Notes: generated by a model not told the origin, from the letters alone. DNA of 64,000 nucleotides from Rhizobium sp. ARZ01 (GCF_014851675.1 NZ_JACVAE010000002.1:62001-126000), one strand, 5' to 3'; shown: positions 1 to 11,676, counted from the first letter of the stretch. A program made the numbers and translations.

Positions 1-336
1 TCGGACGCAAATGCCCGTCGCGTCGAAAATCGCCTGCCGAGCTCGGATGCCAATCCGTATCTCGCACTTGCCGCTTCGCTCGGTTGCGGCCTGCTCGGTA
101 TCATGAACGGGATAGAGCCGACGAAGCCGACCGACGAATCCGCAAATGAAGGTTCAATCGACCTTCCGCGCGGCCTCCTTGAAGCCGTTTCGTTGCTCGA
201 ATCCGATCCGGAACTGGCCAAGGTCCTGGATCCGGAGTTCATCGGGCTCTACGCCGGCGTCAAGCGCGGCGAGTTCGAAACCTTCATGCAGGTGATCAGC
301 CCGTGGGAACGAGAGTTCCTGCTGCTCCACGTCTGA
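1..336 (+). CDS. glutamine synthetase family protein, C-terminal part
   Basis: The gene begins before the window; 111 codons of its 3' end are visible, ending in TGA at 334-336. The segment RRVENRLPSSDANPYLA near the left edge is the conserved substrate- and ATP-binding region of glutamine-synthetase catalytic domains, where the first arginines contact substrate. The GS fold ends with a helical tail, as here. The next gene encodes a PuuB-like amine oxidoreductase, so a gamma-glutamylamine synthetase (PuuA-like) is as likely as a true glutamine synthetase. The visible part cannot separate these, so no gene symbol is given. Confidence 0.85.
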   Translation, partial: SDANARRVENRLPSSDANPYLALAASLGCGLLGIMNGIEPTKPTDESANEGSIDLPRGLLEAVSLLESDPELAKVLDPEFIGLYAGVKRGEFETFMQVISPWEREFLLLHV

Positions 337-445
337 TTTCCTATCCGGCTGCGCCGGAACGCCCAATCGGTGGCCCATCTAGGCCCGGTAGTCGGCGTTC
401 CGGTCGCGCCGACTCCTCAATCTATTGCGATCGGAAGTATTTTCC

Positions 446-1732
446 ATGTCATGGCAAAGCCCAATTTCTCCTGGTGTCTCCTGGTATGAAACAACAGTCG
501 GAGAACGCCCCGAATATGCACCGATGTCTGGCTCCTGCGAGACCGACATCGCCATCGTCGGCGGCGGCTTCACCGGCCTTCAGGCGGCCTATACGCTCGC
601 GCGTAAGGGTGTCCGTGTCGTTCTGATCGAGGCGCACCGCTTCGGAGACGGCGCATCGGGCCGCAATGGCGGCCAACTCGGCACCGGTCAGCGCGCCTGG
701 CCCGAAGAACTGGAAGAAGACCTCGGGTACGAACGCTCCAAAGGCCTGTTTGACCTCGCCGAACATGCCAAGCAATACATCCATGAATTTTCCGCCTCCG
801 AGAATCTCGATATCGAGTACGTGCCGGGGCAGATGAATGTCTCTCACAAGGCTGGCCTGGAAAAGTACTACCGGGCCAATCCGGAGATCGCTGCGAAGCG
901 GTATGGCTACGCGCACTCCACTTTCATGGACAAGGCGGAAACGCAGGAACGGCTGGGTTCAACTCGCTACATCTTCGGCGTGCGGGACACCGGCACCGGT
1001 CATATCCACCCGATGAAGCTGCTCGTGGGCATCGCGAAGGCGGCCAAGGCTGCGGGCGCCGTCCTGCACGAGAAGACTCCTGCGATCAAAGTGGATCGCG
1101 TCGGCGGCAAGGCGGTTATCACCACGGCAAAAGGCACGATCACGGCAGATAAGGCGTTGATCGCCTGCAACGCCTACATCGGCAATCTCGAGCCGAAGAC
1201 GGCGGCGCACGTCATGCCGATCCGTTCTTTCATCGGCGCGACGCCGGTTCTGGACAAGTTCCCCAAGATCATTCCTGGCGGCGAATCGGTGGCCGACTCC
1301 CGCTTCGTGGTGCGCTATTTCCGCAAAAGCCGCGACGGCCGCCTGCTCTTTGGAGGCCGCGAAGCCTACACGGCTGATAATCCGCGCGACATCACACAGC
1401 ATATCCGCCGCCAGATTGCGGAGATCTATCCGGAGCTTTCGAACATCGAGATCCCGCACGCATGGGGAGGCTCCGTCGGCATCACCATGTCGCGCCAGCC
1501 ATATGCTCGGGAAGTCATGCCCGGTATCACCTCGATCGGGGGCTATTCAGGCCATGGCGTAATGCTGTCGAACTATTGCGGCAAGCTCTATGCGGATGCG
1601 GCAACAGGCAGCAGTGCGGAGCTCGACATGCTGAAGGAATTCAAGATCCCGGCCTTTCCCGGTGGTCCGCGATTCCGCTCGCCGCTGCTTTTCCTGGCGA
1701 TGACCTGGTACGCGTTGCGCGACAAACTATAG
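446..1732 (+). CDS. FAD-dependent oxidoreductase, PuuB/OrdL-like (DAO family)
   Basis: Predicted 428-aa flavoprotein of the D-amino-acid oxidase-like superfamily. An N-terminal Rossmann FAD site (IVGGGFTG, residues 38-44) is followed by the acidic residue ending beta-2 (VVLIEA) and the motif GASGRNGGQ typical of PuuB/OrdL. These enzymes oxidise gamma-glutamylputrescine or similar amines. I chose ATG 446 over the upstream TTG at 425 because GGAAG lies about 8 nt before it and the shorter N-terminus fits the family. It follows the glutamine-synthetase-family gene by 109 bp, which supports a gamma-glutamylation amine pathway. The actual substrate is inferred only. Confidence 0.8.
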   Translation: MSWQSPISPGVSWYETTVGERPEYAPMSGSCETDIAIVGGGFTGLQAAYTLARKGVRVVLIEAHRFGDGASGRNGGQLGTGQRAWPEELEEDLGYERSKGLFDLAEHAKQYIHEFSASENLDIEYVPGQMNVSHKAGLEKYYRANPEIAAKRYGYAHSTFMDKAETQERLGSTRYIFGVRDTGTGHIHPMKLLVGIAKAAKAAGAVLHEKTPAIKVDRVGGKAVITTAKGTITADKALIACNAYIGNLEPKTAAHVMPIRSFIGATPVLDKFPKIIPGGESVADSRFVVRYFRKSRDGRLLFGGREAYTADNPRDITQHIRRQIAEIYPELSNIEIPHAWGGSVGITMSRQPYAREVMPGITSIGGYSGHGVMLSNYCGKLYADAATGSSAELDMLKEFKIPAFPGGPRFRSPLLFLAMTWYALRDKL

Positions 1733-1825
1733 GGCAATCCATCTCGATTTTGTTGCGTCGCACTCTGGTCATTTTAAATCGATTAGAATATAACGGCGCC
1801 AACGCGAACCAAATCGAGAATTGCC
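1733..1825 (+). promoter_or_regulatory. likely promoter region of zwf-pgl-edd
   Basis: This 93-bp AT-richer spacer separates the oxidoreductase from zwf. It contains TAGAATATAAC around 1784-1794, which offers -10-like hexamers, but I see no convincing -35 at the right distance. I infer a promoter because zwf starts a new functional unit here. A weak call. Confidence 0.3.
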
Positions 1826-3298
<1,473 letters not shown>

Positions 3299-3301
3299 GC
3301 C

Positions 3302-3994
3302 ATGGTCACGAAGTTTCACGAATTTTCCGATGGGGCAACACTCGCCGAGGGGCTGGCGGATACCGTCGCCTCGGCTCTAAGAGCGGCAATTGAGGCTCGC
3401 GGATCGGCGACGATTGCCGTCTCGGGCGGTTCGACGCCGAAGCAATTTTTCAAGGCGCTTTCGTCAAGGGACATCGATTGGGCGAAGGTGACCGTCACGC
3501 TGGTGGACGAGCGTTTCGTGCCGGCGGATAGCCCGCGTTCGAACCACCTTCTGGTGGCCGAGAACCTGCTGCATACCGCCCCCGCACGTTTCCTGCCCCT
3601 CTATCGCAAGGCGGCAAGTGCAGAGGAAGCTGCCCAACTGGCTAGTGCGGACGTGGCAAGCCTTCCGGCGCCGCTGGACGTGGTGATCCTTGGCATGGGC
3701 AATGATGGCCACACGGCCTCGTTTTTCCCTGGTGGAGACCATCTGGCGGAGGCGCTGTCCCCCGAAATGCCCCGCGGCGTGATCACCATGGAAGCCAAAG
3801 GTGCCGGCGAGACCCGCCTGACATTGACGTTCTCCAGTCTTCAGGACGCCCGGCTCCTGGTGCTGCACATCGAAGGACAGTCCAAGAAGGACACACTGGA
3901 GAAAGCGCTTGCCGCTGGCCCTGAGAGCGACATGCCGGTGCGCGCGATGTTCCGGCGCGCTGCGACACCCGTCGACATTTTTTGGGCACCGTAG
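3302..3994 (+). CDS. pgl: 6-phosphogluconolactonase
   Basis: 230 aa, typical of the DevB/SOL-type lactonase related to glucosamine-6-phosphate isomerases. It hydrolyses 6-phosphogluconolactone to 6-phosphogluconate. The N-terminal phosphate-binding segment VSGGSTPKQFF and the conserved VTLVDERFVP and GMGNDGHTASFFPG motifs are all present; the last carries the active-site His. The ATG lies 3 nt after the zwf stop, so the two are probably translationally coupled. A 155-bp gap precedes edd. Confidence 0.95.
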   Translation: MVTKFHEFSDGATLAEGLADTVASALRAAIEARGSATIAVSGGSTPKQFFKALSSRDIDWAKVTVTLVDERFVPADSPRSNHLLVAENLLHTAPARFLPLYRKAASAEEAAQLASADVASLPAPLDVVILGMGNDGHTASFFPGGDHLAEALSPEMPRGVITMEAKGAGETRLTLTFSSLQDARLLVLHIEGQSKKDTLEKALAAGPESDMPVRAMFRRAATPVDIFWAP

Positions 3995-4149
3995 CATGCC
4001 GACTAAAATGTCGGAGCGCCTGTCAATGCAAGGCAGCGGCGCTTCGATTTCGACCCTAGGCCAGGCTTGGTCGAGCCATAAGCCGGCATTCGAAGGAATG
4101 CGCTGAAGGGCCCTCGTAAACACTGCAGAGAGAAATCAGGATAGCTCCC

Positions 4150-5970
4150 ATGTCCGCCGATTCCCGCATTGAAGCCATCACCGCCCGCATCGTCGAGCGC
4201 TCGAAGTCCCACCGCGAACCCTATCTCGACCGGGTGCGCGCGGCCGTTTCCAAGGGTGTCCATCGGTCCGTACTCGGCTGCGGCAACCTCGCGCACGGCT
4301 TTGCCGTCTGTTCGCCCCCGGAAAAGGCGGCGCTTGCGGGAGACCGCGTGCCCAACCTCGGCATCATCACTTCCTACAACGACATGCTGTCTGCGCATCA
4401 GCCGTTCGAAACCTATCCGGCCCTGATCCGGCAGGCAGCGCACGAAGCCGGCGGCGTGGCGCAGGTCGCAGGCGGGGTGCCGGCGATGTGCGACGGCGTC
4501 ACCCAGGGGCAGCCCGGCATGGAACTGTCGCTGTTTTCGCGCGATCTGATCGCCATGGCGGCCGGCATCGGCCTGTCGCACAACATGTTCGATGCCGTCG
4601 TCTATCTCGGCGTATGCGACAAGATCGTTCCCGGCCTGACGATTGCAGCGCTCACCTTTGGCCACCTGCCCGCAGTGTTCATTCCCGCCGGGCCGATGAC
4701 CTCCGGACTGCCGAACGACGAGAAGGCACGCGTTCGCCAGCTCTTCGCCGAAGGAAAGGTTGGCCGCGACGAACTCTTGGAGGCAGAATCAAAGTCCTAT
4801 CACGGTCCCGGCACCTGCACCTTCTACGGCACCGCCAACTCCAACCAGATGCTGATGGAGATCATGGGGTTCCACATGCCCGGCGCCTCCTTCATCAACC
4901 CGGGCACGCCGCTGCGCGATGCGCTGACGAGAGAGGCGGCGAAGCGCGCACTCGCCATCACCGCGCAGGGCAACGAGTTCACGCCGGCTGGCGAGATGAT
5001 CGACGAGCGTTCGATCGTCAACGGCGTGGTCGGTCTACACGCCACCGGCGGCTCGACCAACCACACGATGCACCTGATCGCCATGGCGCGCGCGGCCGGC
5101 ATCATCCTGACCTGGCAGGATATTTCCGACCTTTCCGATATCGTTCCGCTGCTCGCCCGCGTCTATCCGAACGGCTTGGCCGACGTGAACCATTTCCATG
5201 CCGCCGGCGGCATGGGCTTTTTGATCAAGGAACTCTTGAAGGCCGGCTACCTGCACGACGACGTTCGCACCGTTTACGGCAGGGGGCTGCACGCCTACAC
5301 GATCGAGCCCCGCCTTTCGGACGGTGGCACTGTGCGGCGCGAGCCGGCGCCGATCGTCAGCCACGATCCCAAGGTGCTCGCCAACGTCGAGCATCCGTTC
5401 CAGCACACCGGGGGGCTGAAGATGCTGTCTGGCAATGTCGGCAACGCCGTGATCAAGATCTCCGCGGTCAAGCCGGATCGTCACGTGATCGAGGCGCCGG
5501 CAAAGATCTTCCATGACCAGGCCGAATTGAACGCCGCATTCAAGGCGGGCCAGCTCGACGGCGATTTCGTTGCGGTCGTCCGTTTCCAGGGCCCGAAGGC
5601 GAACGGCATGCCGGAACTGCACAAGCTGACCACCGTGCTCGGTATCCTACAAGATCGCGGCCAGAAGGTCGCACTTCTGACGGACGGGCGCATGTCGGGC
5701 GCCTCTGGCAAGGTGCCGGCGGCGATCCACGTGACGCCCGAAGCCGCAGATGGAGGCCCGATCGCCCGCATCCGCGAGGGCGACACGATCCGGCTCGATG
5801 CGGTGCAAGGAACCCTCGAGGTCCTCACCGGCGCGGAGGAGTTCTCCGCGCGCGCGCCCGTCTCCGTCGATCTCTCCGGCAACGCGTTCGGCATGGGCCG
5901 CGAACTTTTCGCGGCCTTCCGTTCGATTGCGGGACCGGCGGATCACGGCGCAAGCGTTCTGTTCAGTTGA
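4150..5970 (+). CDS. edd: phosphogluconate dehydratase
   Basis: 606 aa, IlvD/Edd family. It dehydrates 6-phosphogluconate to KDPG, the committed Entner-Doudoroff step, and uses an [4Fe-4S] cluster. Cysteines in the conserved contexts MCDGVTQG and GVCDKIVPG are present, as is the C-terminal [16 protein letters not shown] segment that separates this family from other dehydratases. The overall start fits Edd rather than IlvD. An AGGAT ribosome-binding sequence precedes ATG 4150. The KDPG aldolase gene (eda) is not in the window. Confidence 0.96.
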   Translation: MSADSRIEAITARIVERSKSHREPYLDRVRAAVSKGVHRSVLGCGNLAHGFAVCSPPEKAALAGDRVPNLGIITSYNDMLSAHQPFETYPALIRQAAHEAGGVAQVAGGVPAMCDGVTQGQPGMELSLFSRDLIAMAAGIGLSHNMFDAVVYLGVCDKIVPGLTIAALTFGHLPAVFIPAGPMTSGLPNDEKARVRQLFAEGKVGRDELLEAESKSYHGPGTCTFYGTANSNQMLMEIMGFHMPGASFINPGTPLRDALTREAAKRALAITAQGNEFTPAGEMIDERSIVNGVVGLHATGGSTNHTMHLIAMARAAGIILTWQDISDLSDIVPLLARVYPNGLADVNHFHAAGGMGFLIKELLKAGYLHDDVRTVYGRGLHAYTIEPRLSDGGTVRREPAPIVSHDPKVLANVEHPFQHTGGLKMLSGNVGNAVIKISAVKPDRHVIEAPAKIFHDQAELNAAFKAGQLDGDFVAVVRFQGPKANGMPELHKLTTVLGILQDRGQKVALLTDGRMSGASGKVPAAIHVTPEAADGGPIARIREGDTIRLDAVQGTLEVLTGAEEFSARAPVSVDLSGNAFGMGRELFAAFRSIAGPADHGASVLFS

Positions 5971-6096
5971 ATGTTGGATCCGGGTGTTTCGATGCCCAGC
6001 CCCTTCCCTCAGGCTGCGCGAGGGCCGCGAAATATGCCGTCGCCCGCTCAGGAGCAGGATTGCGACGGCCGCAGGGGCCGAGACATCAGCCAGCGC

Positions 6097-6510
6097 TTAG
6101 GAATAAATGTCCAGCGTCTGGTTCCGATGGTTTGGATGGGCGCTGTAGACGAAGATGCGTTTCATGTCTTTTTCGGCAAGCAGTCGCAAGAAGCGGGCCT
6201 CGACAGTATCGTTGACATGAACGCGCAGGGCGAGGCAGCCAATCATCGGAATACGCGCGCTGACGATGTCGAGATAGAAGTTCTTCGGCAGTTTGAACTT
6301 GGTTGATATTTTCAGCAAAGCGCCGCTGCGCGAAAGCTTGATGATCTGGCAGCGGCGGGAGGCAAGGTTCACAATACCGCCATTCTCGGTGAATTCGATA
6401 CGAGCCTCATTAAAGGTGTCCTCCATCGGGAAGTTCTTCTCCCGGTCGTACATGAAGGATTCTTCCTTGTTCAGGTAGATCGGACGCTGATGAGGAAGGT
6501 GCGTGCTCAT
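6097..6510 (-). CDS. small PilZ-like domain protein
   Basis: 137 aa from ATG 6510, which has a GGGAAT ribosome-binding sequence; upstream in-frame ATGs have none. The middle carries arginines followed by IIKLSRSGALLKIS, resembling the RxxxR and (D/N)xSxxGA signature of PilZ c-di-GMP receptors, with the usual beta-rich remainder. The arginine spacing is not ideal, so c-di-GMP binding is uncertain. It lies 101 bp downstream of aglK on the same strand and converges with edd; it may be read through from the agl operon or have its own promoter. Function unknown. Confidence 0.6.
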   Translation of the reverse strand: MSTHLPHQRPIYLNKEESFMYDREKNFPMEDTFNEARIEFTENGGIVNLASRRCQIIKLSRSGALLKISTKFKLPKNFYLDIVSARIPMIGCLALRVHVNDTVEARFLRLLAEKDMKRIFVYSAHPNHRNQTLDIYS

Positions 6511-6611
6511 TACGATATTCCCATGCCCTTGCTTGCTGGAGAAAACTAGGCTGGAAACATTTAAAATCAGGTTGCGCCTGTCGATAAAAGGCGCTCGTCT
6601 GTGCCGCGACA

Positions 6612-7703
6612 TTACACCGCGCGATAGCTTTTTCCACCGTCATCAAAGAGGTGGAGCCTGCTACGGTCTGCTGTGAAACGCACGTTGTCGCCGCGCTTGA
6701 CCGACCGGATGCCGGGGATTTTGGCGATGATCGGCTCACCTTCCACCAAGCCATCGATGTAGAGCAGCGTCACCTCACCGAGGGCCTCGACGATCGAAAC
6801 CGTCCCCTCGAACAGGAAGTCCGCACCGGTCGTGATCTGCAGATCCTCTGGCCGCACGCCGAAGCTCGCAACCTTGCCGCGTTCGCTCTCGGCCGTCGCG
6901 ATATCCATGGTCGCCCGCGTTCCGCCCTTGAGCTCGACCGTCGTCGTTGCGCCCGGGCCTGTCACCGTCGCGGGGATCACGTTCATGGCAGGCGAGCCGA
7001 TGAACCGGGCGACGAAGAGGTTGGCTGGGCGCTCGTAGAGCTCCAGCGGCGCACCGACCTGTTCGATATGGCCGGCAGACAGCACGACGATGCGATCAGC
7101 AAGCGTCATCGCCTCGACCTGGTCGTGGGTGACGTAGATCATCGTCGTGTCGGCCATGCGCTCGGCGAGCTTGGCGATTTCGATGCGCGTGGCAACGCGC
7201 AATGCCGCGTCGAGGTTCGACAGCGGCTCGTCGAACAGGAAGACCTTGGGGTTGCGGCAGATGGCGCGCCCGATCGCCACACGCTGGCGCTGGCCGCCGG
7301 AAAGCGCCCTGGGAAGGCGATCGAGATACTTGGTCAGTTGCAGGGTCTCCGCGGCTGAACGCACGCGGCGGTCGATCTCCTCCTTGCTTTCCTTGGCGAT
7401 CCGCATGCCGAAGGCCATGTTGTCGTAGACGGTCATGTGCGGGTAGAGCGCATAGGACTGGAACACCATCGCGATGCCGCGCTTTGAGGGCGGCACGCCG
7501 TTGACGCGCTCGCCGTCGATCATCATGTCGCCGCCGGTGATTTCCTCCAGCCCGGCAATCATCCGTAGCAGCGTCGACTTTCCGCAGCCTGACGGACCGA
7601 CGAAGACGATGAACTCACCCTGCTTGATATCCAGGTCGATGCCGTGAATCACGTCCACGGCACCGTAGGACTTGCGGATATCCTTCAACACCAGCCCAGT
7701 CAT
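6612..7703 (-). CDS. aglK: alpha-glucoside ABC transporter ATP-binding protein
   Basis: 363-aa MalK/UgpC-type ATPase that energises the AglEFG importer. Walker A GPSGCGKST is at residues 36-44, the ABC signature LSGGQ at 134-138 and Walker B FLFDEP at 155-160; the C-terminal about 120 residues form the regulatory OB-fold domain of sugar-importer ATPases. ATG 7703 was chosen because GGAGGTGG lies just upstream. It is last in aglE-F-G-A-K. MalK-type subunits are often shared between importers, so the substrate assignment rests on the neighbours. Confidence 0.93.
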   Translation of the reverse strand: MTGLVLKDIRKSYGAVDVIHGIDLDIKQGEFIVFVGPSGCGKSTLLRMIAGLEEITGGDMMIDGERVNGVPPSKRGIAMVFQSYALYPHMTVYDNMAFGMRIAKESKEEIDRRVRSAAETLQLTKYLDRLPRALSGGQRQRVAIGRAICRNPKVFLFDEPLSNLDAALRVATRIEIAKLAERMADTTMIYVTHDQVEAMTLADRIVVLSAGHIEQVGAPLELYERPANLFVARFIGSPAMNVIPATVTGPGATTTVELKGGTRATMDIATAESERGKVASFGVRPEDLQITTGADFLFEGTVSIVEALGEVTLLYIDGLVEGEPIIAKIPGIRSVKRGDNVRFTADRSRLHLFDDGGKSYRAV

Positions 7704-7723
7704 TCCACCTCCCCATCTGTCCG

Positions 7724-9376
7724 TTATACGAAGCGGGCGAAGAACCCGCTCCATGCCGGAAGTACGATCGTTTCGTCGTTCAGTCTGCTCTGGAATCCGT
7801 GACCTTCCAAGGTCTCGATCGCTTCTGCCGGCCGCGCAACCTCCTGCGTCTCTGATCTCATGTTGAACAGGCAAAGAATGCGTTCGTTGCCGTGGCTGCG
7901 GATGAAGGAGAGCACACTCTCGTTCGCCGGCGCGAATTCGATCTCGCCCTTGACGAGGGCTGGATGCTGGCGGCGGAAGGCGAGAAAGCGGCGATAATGG
8001 TTAAGCACGGAATGCGGATCTTCCTCCTGGACGGAGACTGCCGCCGACAGGTGGGCCGCAGGCACCGGCAGCCACGGTTTGCCGGCAGAAAAGCCGCCGT
8101 TGGCAGCGCGAGAATCCCACGGCATCGGCGTACGGCAGCCGTCCCGACCCTTGAAGTCCGGCCAGAACTGTATGCCGTAGGGATCCTGCAAATCCTCGTA
8201 GGCGAGTTCGGCTTCGGGCAGCGCCAGTTCCTCGCCCTGGTAAATACAGACGGACCCGCGCAGCGACATCAGAAGCGATGCCAGAAGCGTGGCGTGGGCG
8301 CTACGGTCGACAACGCCTGCGCCCCAACGGGTGACGTGACGCACCACATCATGGTTGGAGAAAGCCCAGCAAACCCATCCGTCGGGGGCGACCTTCTCGA
8401 GCACGTGCTGAACCTCAGCGACGGTGGCTGCTGTCGGCGCATCCGGCGCCAAAAACTCGAAGGCGTAGCACATGTGCATCTTGTCGCCGCCGGAGGTGTA
8501 CTCGCCGGCAATCTCAAGACCGCGCTGACTGTCGCCCACCTCGCCAACGGCAGCAATCGCCGGGAACTCCTCCATCACGGCGCGGAAGCGCTTGAGGAAC
8601 TCCAGGTTCTCCGGCCGGTTCTTGTCGTAGAGATGTTCCTGGTAGTTGTAGGGGTTGACCGCGGGCGCGGTCTGCGCATTGCGGCGCTCGGGCGGCAGCG
8701 AGGGGTTGTCGCGCAATTCCTTGTCGTGGAAGTAGAAGTTGATCGTATCCAGCCGGAAACCGTCGACGCCGCGCGTCAGCCAGAAACGCGCGACGGAAAG
8801 GAGTGCGTCCTGGACGTTCGGATTGTGCAGGTTCAGATCCGGCTGCGAGGTCAGGAAGTTGTGCATGTAGTATTGCAGGCGGGTCGGGTCCCACTGCCAG
8901 GCCGAGCCGCCGAAAATCGACAGCCAGTTGTTCGGCGACGTGCCGTCCGGCTTTGAGTCCGCCCAGACGTACCAGTCGGCCTTCTGGTTCGTCCGGCTCG
9001 ACCGGCTTTCGACGAACCAGGGATGCTTGTCCGAGGTGTGCGACAGGACGAGATCGATCATCACACGGATGCCGAGCCGGTGCGCCTCGGCGATCAGCGC
9101 GTCAAAGTCTTCAAGCGTTCCGAAAATCGGATCGACGTCCTCGTAGTCGGACACGTCATAGCCGAAGTCCTTCATCGGCGAGGTGAAGAAGGGCGAGATC
9201 CAGATCGCATCCACGCCGAGCGAGGCCACGTAGGAAAGGCGCTGGGTGATGCCCTTCAGGTCACCGATACCGTCGCCGTTGGTATCCTGATAGGAGCGCG
9301 GATAGATCTGGTAGATCACCGCGCCGCGCCACCAGTCCTTGTCGCCTGCCGGCAGGGCTGTATTCGTCGTCGTCAT
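7724..9376 (-). CDS. aglA: alpha-glucosidase (GH13)
   Basis: 550-aa cytoplasmic GH13 enzyme without a signal peptide. The catalytic triad is visible: nucleophile Asp210 in GFRLD, acid/base Glu279 in VGEVGD, and Asp343 in FSNHD. The N-terminal VIYQIYPRSYQDTNGDGIGD is typical of oligo-1,6-glucosidase/alpha-glucosidase members. It splits imported alpha-glucosides such as sucrose, maltose or trehalose into hexoses. It lies between permease gene aglG and ATPase gene aglK, the order known for the Sinorhizobium/Agrobacterium alpha-glucoside locus. Confidence 0.95.
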   Translation of the reverse strand: MTTTNTALPAGDKDWWRGAVIYQIYPRSYQDTNGDGIGDLKGITQRLSYVASLGVDAIWISPFFTSPMKDFGYDVSDYEDVDPIFGTLEDFDALIAEAHRLGIRVMIDLVLSHTSDKHPWFVESRSSRTNQKADWYVWADSKPDGTSPNNWLSIFGGSAWQWDPTRLQYYMHNFLTSQPDLNLHNPNVQDALLSVARFWLTRGVDGFRLDTINFYFHDKELRDNPSLPPERRNAQTAPAVNPYNYQEHLYDKNRPENLEFLKRFRAVMEEFPAIAAVGEVGDSQRGLEIAGEYTSGGDKMHMCYAFEFLAPDAPTAATVAEVQHVLEKVAPDGWVCWAFSNHDVVRHVTRWGAGVVDRSAHATLLASLLMSLRGSVCIYQGEELALPEAELAYEDLQDPYGIQFWPDFKGRDGCRTPMPWDSRAANGGFSAGKPWLPVPAAHLSAAVSVQEEDPHSVLNHYRRFLAFRRQHPALVKGEIEFAPANESVLSFIRSHGNERILCLFNMRSETQEVARPAEAIETLEGHGFQSRLNDETIVLPAWSGFFARFV

Positions 9377-9404
9377 TCAGAAATCCTGTCTTTTCTGTTG
9401 AGTG

Positions 9405-10550
9405 TCAGCCGCCCTTGACCGAACCCGCCAGCAGGCCGCGCACGAGATAGCGCTGCAGGGCGAAGAAGACGATCAGGGGGACGATGATGGTGATGAAGGC
9501 GGAAGCCGTCAGGATTTCCCAGTTGCCGCCTCGTGAACCGAGCAGGTTGACGAGCCGCCCTGTCAGTACGAGCTGTTCTTGGCCGGTGCCGAGGAACACG
9601 ATCGCGACCAGCAGGTCGTTCCAGGTCCAGAGGAACTGGAAGATTGCAAAGGAAGCGAGTGCCGGAAAGGACAGCGGCAGGATGATCTTGACGAAAATGT
9701 CGAAGTCGCTGGCGCCGTCGACGCGGGCGGACTCCATGATCTCTTTCGGTAGGCCGGCCATGTAGTTGCGCAAGAGGTAGATCGCGAGCGGCAGCCCGAA
9801 ACCCATGTGCGCCAGCCAGATGCCGACATAGGTCTTGGCGGGCACACCGAAGAAGGCCCCGACACCGTTGTAGAGCTTCAGGAGCGGGATCAGCGACATC
9901 TGCAGCGGCACCACCAAAAGGCCAACAACGACGGCGATCAGGATCGCCCGACCGGGAAACCTCATCCACGCGAGCGCATAGGCGCAGAAGGCGGCAACCA
10001 GGATCGGGATGATCGTCGAGGGAATCGCGACCGTCAGCGAATTGATGAAAGAAGTGCCGATGCCTTCGGCGCTCAGCACCTCGCGGTAGTTGTCGAGGGT
10101 AAAGCGCGGCGGCACGGATGCGGTAAAGAAGATGCGCTGCCCGCGCGAGCCCTCCATTCTCTTGTCCGAGGCGATCTCAAAACCGCCGTCCGCCTGAACG
10201 GTCAGCATCTCACCGTCGTTCAACTGAGCTGTCTGGCCGGGCTGGAAAGCAGCTGGCTCGCGGCTGTTGAAGCCGAAGGCGGAGACATTGCCCTTCCGGC
10301 CTTCAAGAAGATTTCCGGAAATGACGAACTTTCCGTCTTTCTCCACCTGACTTTCGGGCGGCGGCGCGCGATAGACGAGGTTCTGCGTCGAGGTCGAAAG
10401 CGCGGTCCACCAGCCGGAGACGGCGAGTTGGTCCTTGTCGCGCAGCGAGGAGATCAGCAGCCCCGCGGTCGGCAGCGTCCACAGCGCGACTAGCAGCAGG
10501 ACGGAAAGATGGACGACAAACGCCAGCGGGGAACGGGCCGCGCCGGGCAT
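9405..10550 (-). CDS. aglG: alpha-glucoside ABC transporter permease AglG
   Basis: 381-aa MalG-type inner-membrane permease. It has an N-terminal membrane segment (about residues 11-35), a long periplasmic insertion of about 130 residues, then five hydrophobic segments. The EAA loop that contacts AglK is at MESARVDGASDFDIFVKIILP. I chose ATG 10550 (GGGAGGG about 7 nt upstream, 1 nt after the aglF stop) over the ATG at 10580, which would overlap aglF. It pairs with AglF to form the channel. Confidence 0.92.
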   Translation of the reverse strand: MPGAARSPLAFVVHLSVLLLVALWTLPTAGLLISSLRDKDQLAVSGWWTALSTSTQNLVYRAPPPESQVEKDGKFVISGNLLEGRKGNVSAFGFNSREPAAFQPGQTAQLNDGEMLTVQADGGFEIASDKRMEGSRGQRIFFTASVPPRFTLDNYREVLSAEGIGTSFINSLTVAIPSTIIPILVAAFCAYALAWMRFPGRAILIAVVVGLLVVPLQMSLIPLLKLYNGVGAFFGVPAKTYVGIWLAHMGFGLPLAIYLLRNYMAGLPKEIMESARVDGASDFDIFVKIILPLSFPALASFAIFQFLWTWNDLLVAIVFLGTGQEQLVLTGRLVNLLGSRGGNWEILTASAFITIIVPLIVFFALQRYLVRGLLAGSVKGG

Positions 10551-10551
10551 C

Positions 10552-11562
10552 TCAATGCCCTCCCGTTTCGCGGGTGGCATTGCGGATGTTCCAGATCATG
10601 ATCGGGATCACGAGCACCATGATGACGACGGCGATCGCCGCCCCTCGTCCGAAGTCACCGCCGCCGCGGAACATCCAGTCGAACATGAGATTGGCGAGAA
10701 CCTGTGTCTGCCATTGCCCATTGGTCATCGCAAGCACGATATCGAAGACCTTGAGCACGAGGATGGTGATCGTCGTCCAGACAACGGCGATCGTGCCCCA
10801 TATCTGCGGGATCATGATCTTGAAGAAGATCTGCGTGCCGCTCGCGCCGTCGATGACGGCTGCCTCCAATGTCTCCTCGGGAATGCCGCGAAGCGCTGCC
10901 GACAGGATCACCATGGCAAAGCCGGTCTGGATCCAGATCAGGATCACCATCAGAAAGAAGTTGTTCCAGAAGGGCAGTGTCATCCAGGCCTGGGGAGATC
11001 CGCCAAAATAGGTGACGAGCGCGTTCAATATCCCGATCTGCGCACTGCCCTCGGCGCGGTAGTCGTAGACGAACTTCCAGATGACGGCCGCGCCGACGAA
11101 GGAAATCGCCATCGGCATGAAAACCAGTGTCTTGGCGATGTTGCCCCACCAGATGCGATCGGTCAGGGCGGCGATGATCAGGCCGAAAAAGGTCGAGAGC
11201 GCCGGCACGACCAGAAGCCAGAGGAAGTTGTTGAAGATCGACTGGCGGAACTCGCCATCACCGAGCATCCAGACGTAGTTGCTTGAGCCCGCGAAGACCT
11301 GCCCGGCCCGGTCGTGGAAGCTGAGGCGGACGGATTCGAAAACCGGGTAGACCAGGTAAATTGCAAGCGCCAGCAGGGCCGGCAGCATGAAGAGCCACGG
11401 ACGGATCGCGTTGGTAATGCGCAGGTTCTGGGATGCCTTGGCACCCTTGAGCCCCTTGGAGGGAAAGGTCCTGTCCAGGAGCCAGTTGGTTGCGAAGAAG
11501 TAGAAGGCGCAGGCAAGCACACCTGCGAGCATTGTGACTACGGCAAACAATAGCTGTTGCAT
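10552..11562 (-). CDS. aglF: alpha-glucoside ABC transporter permease AglF
   Basis: 336-aa MalF-type permease with about seven or eight hydrophobic segments, including N-terminal helices at about residues 4-24 and 55-75. The EAA loop is present as ETLEAAVIDGASGTQIFFKI. It partners AglG and receives substrate from AglE. Its stop lies 1 nt before the aglG start. The 124-bp gap to aglE contains a hairpin, a common way of keeping binding-protein mRNA more abundant than permease mRNA. Confidence 0.92.
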   Translation of the reverse strand: MQQLLFAVVTMLAGVLACAFYFFATNWLLDRTFPSKGLKGAKASQNLRITNAIRPWLFMLPALLALAIYLVYPVFESVRLSFHDRAGQVFAGSSNYVWMLGDGEFRQSIFNNFLWLLVVPALSTFFGLIIAALTDRIWWGNIAKTLVFMPMAISFVGAAVIWKFVYDYRAEGSAQIGILNALVTYFGGSPQAWMTLPFWNNFFLMVILIWIQTGFAMVILSAALRGIPEETLEAAVIDGASGTQIFFKIMIPQIWGTIAVVWTTITILVLKVFDIVLAMTNGQWQTQVLANLMFDWMFRGGGDFGRGAAIAVVIMVLVIPIMIWNIRNATRETGGH

Positions 11563-11647
11563 AGCGCCGCCCCTCCCCCGAGGTCATGCCCCACATCGTC
11601 GTTTTTCCCGGCGACCGACCAGCCAATACCGGGACCGGAGGCGAACG

Positions 11648-11676
11648 GAGGCCGGCCAGATAACCCGAACGGCCTC
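11648..11676 (-). terminator. intercistronic hairpin between aglE and aglF
   Basis: Inverted repeat GAGGCCG (11648-11654) and CGGCCTC (11670-11676) with a 15-nt loop, about 10 nt after the aglE stop. There is no U-run, so it is more likely a partial terminator or 3'-end stabiliser than a full terminator. Confidence 0.45.

Noticed and set aside
4488..5516. 342-codon frame inside edd in another phase
   Set aside because: Arg-rich low-quality product overlapping a conserved enzyme; a frame shadow.
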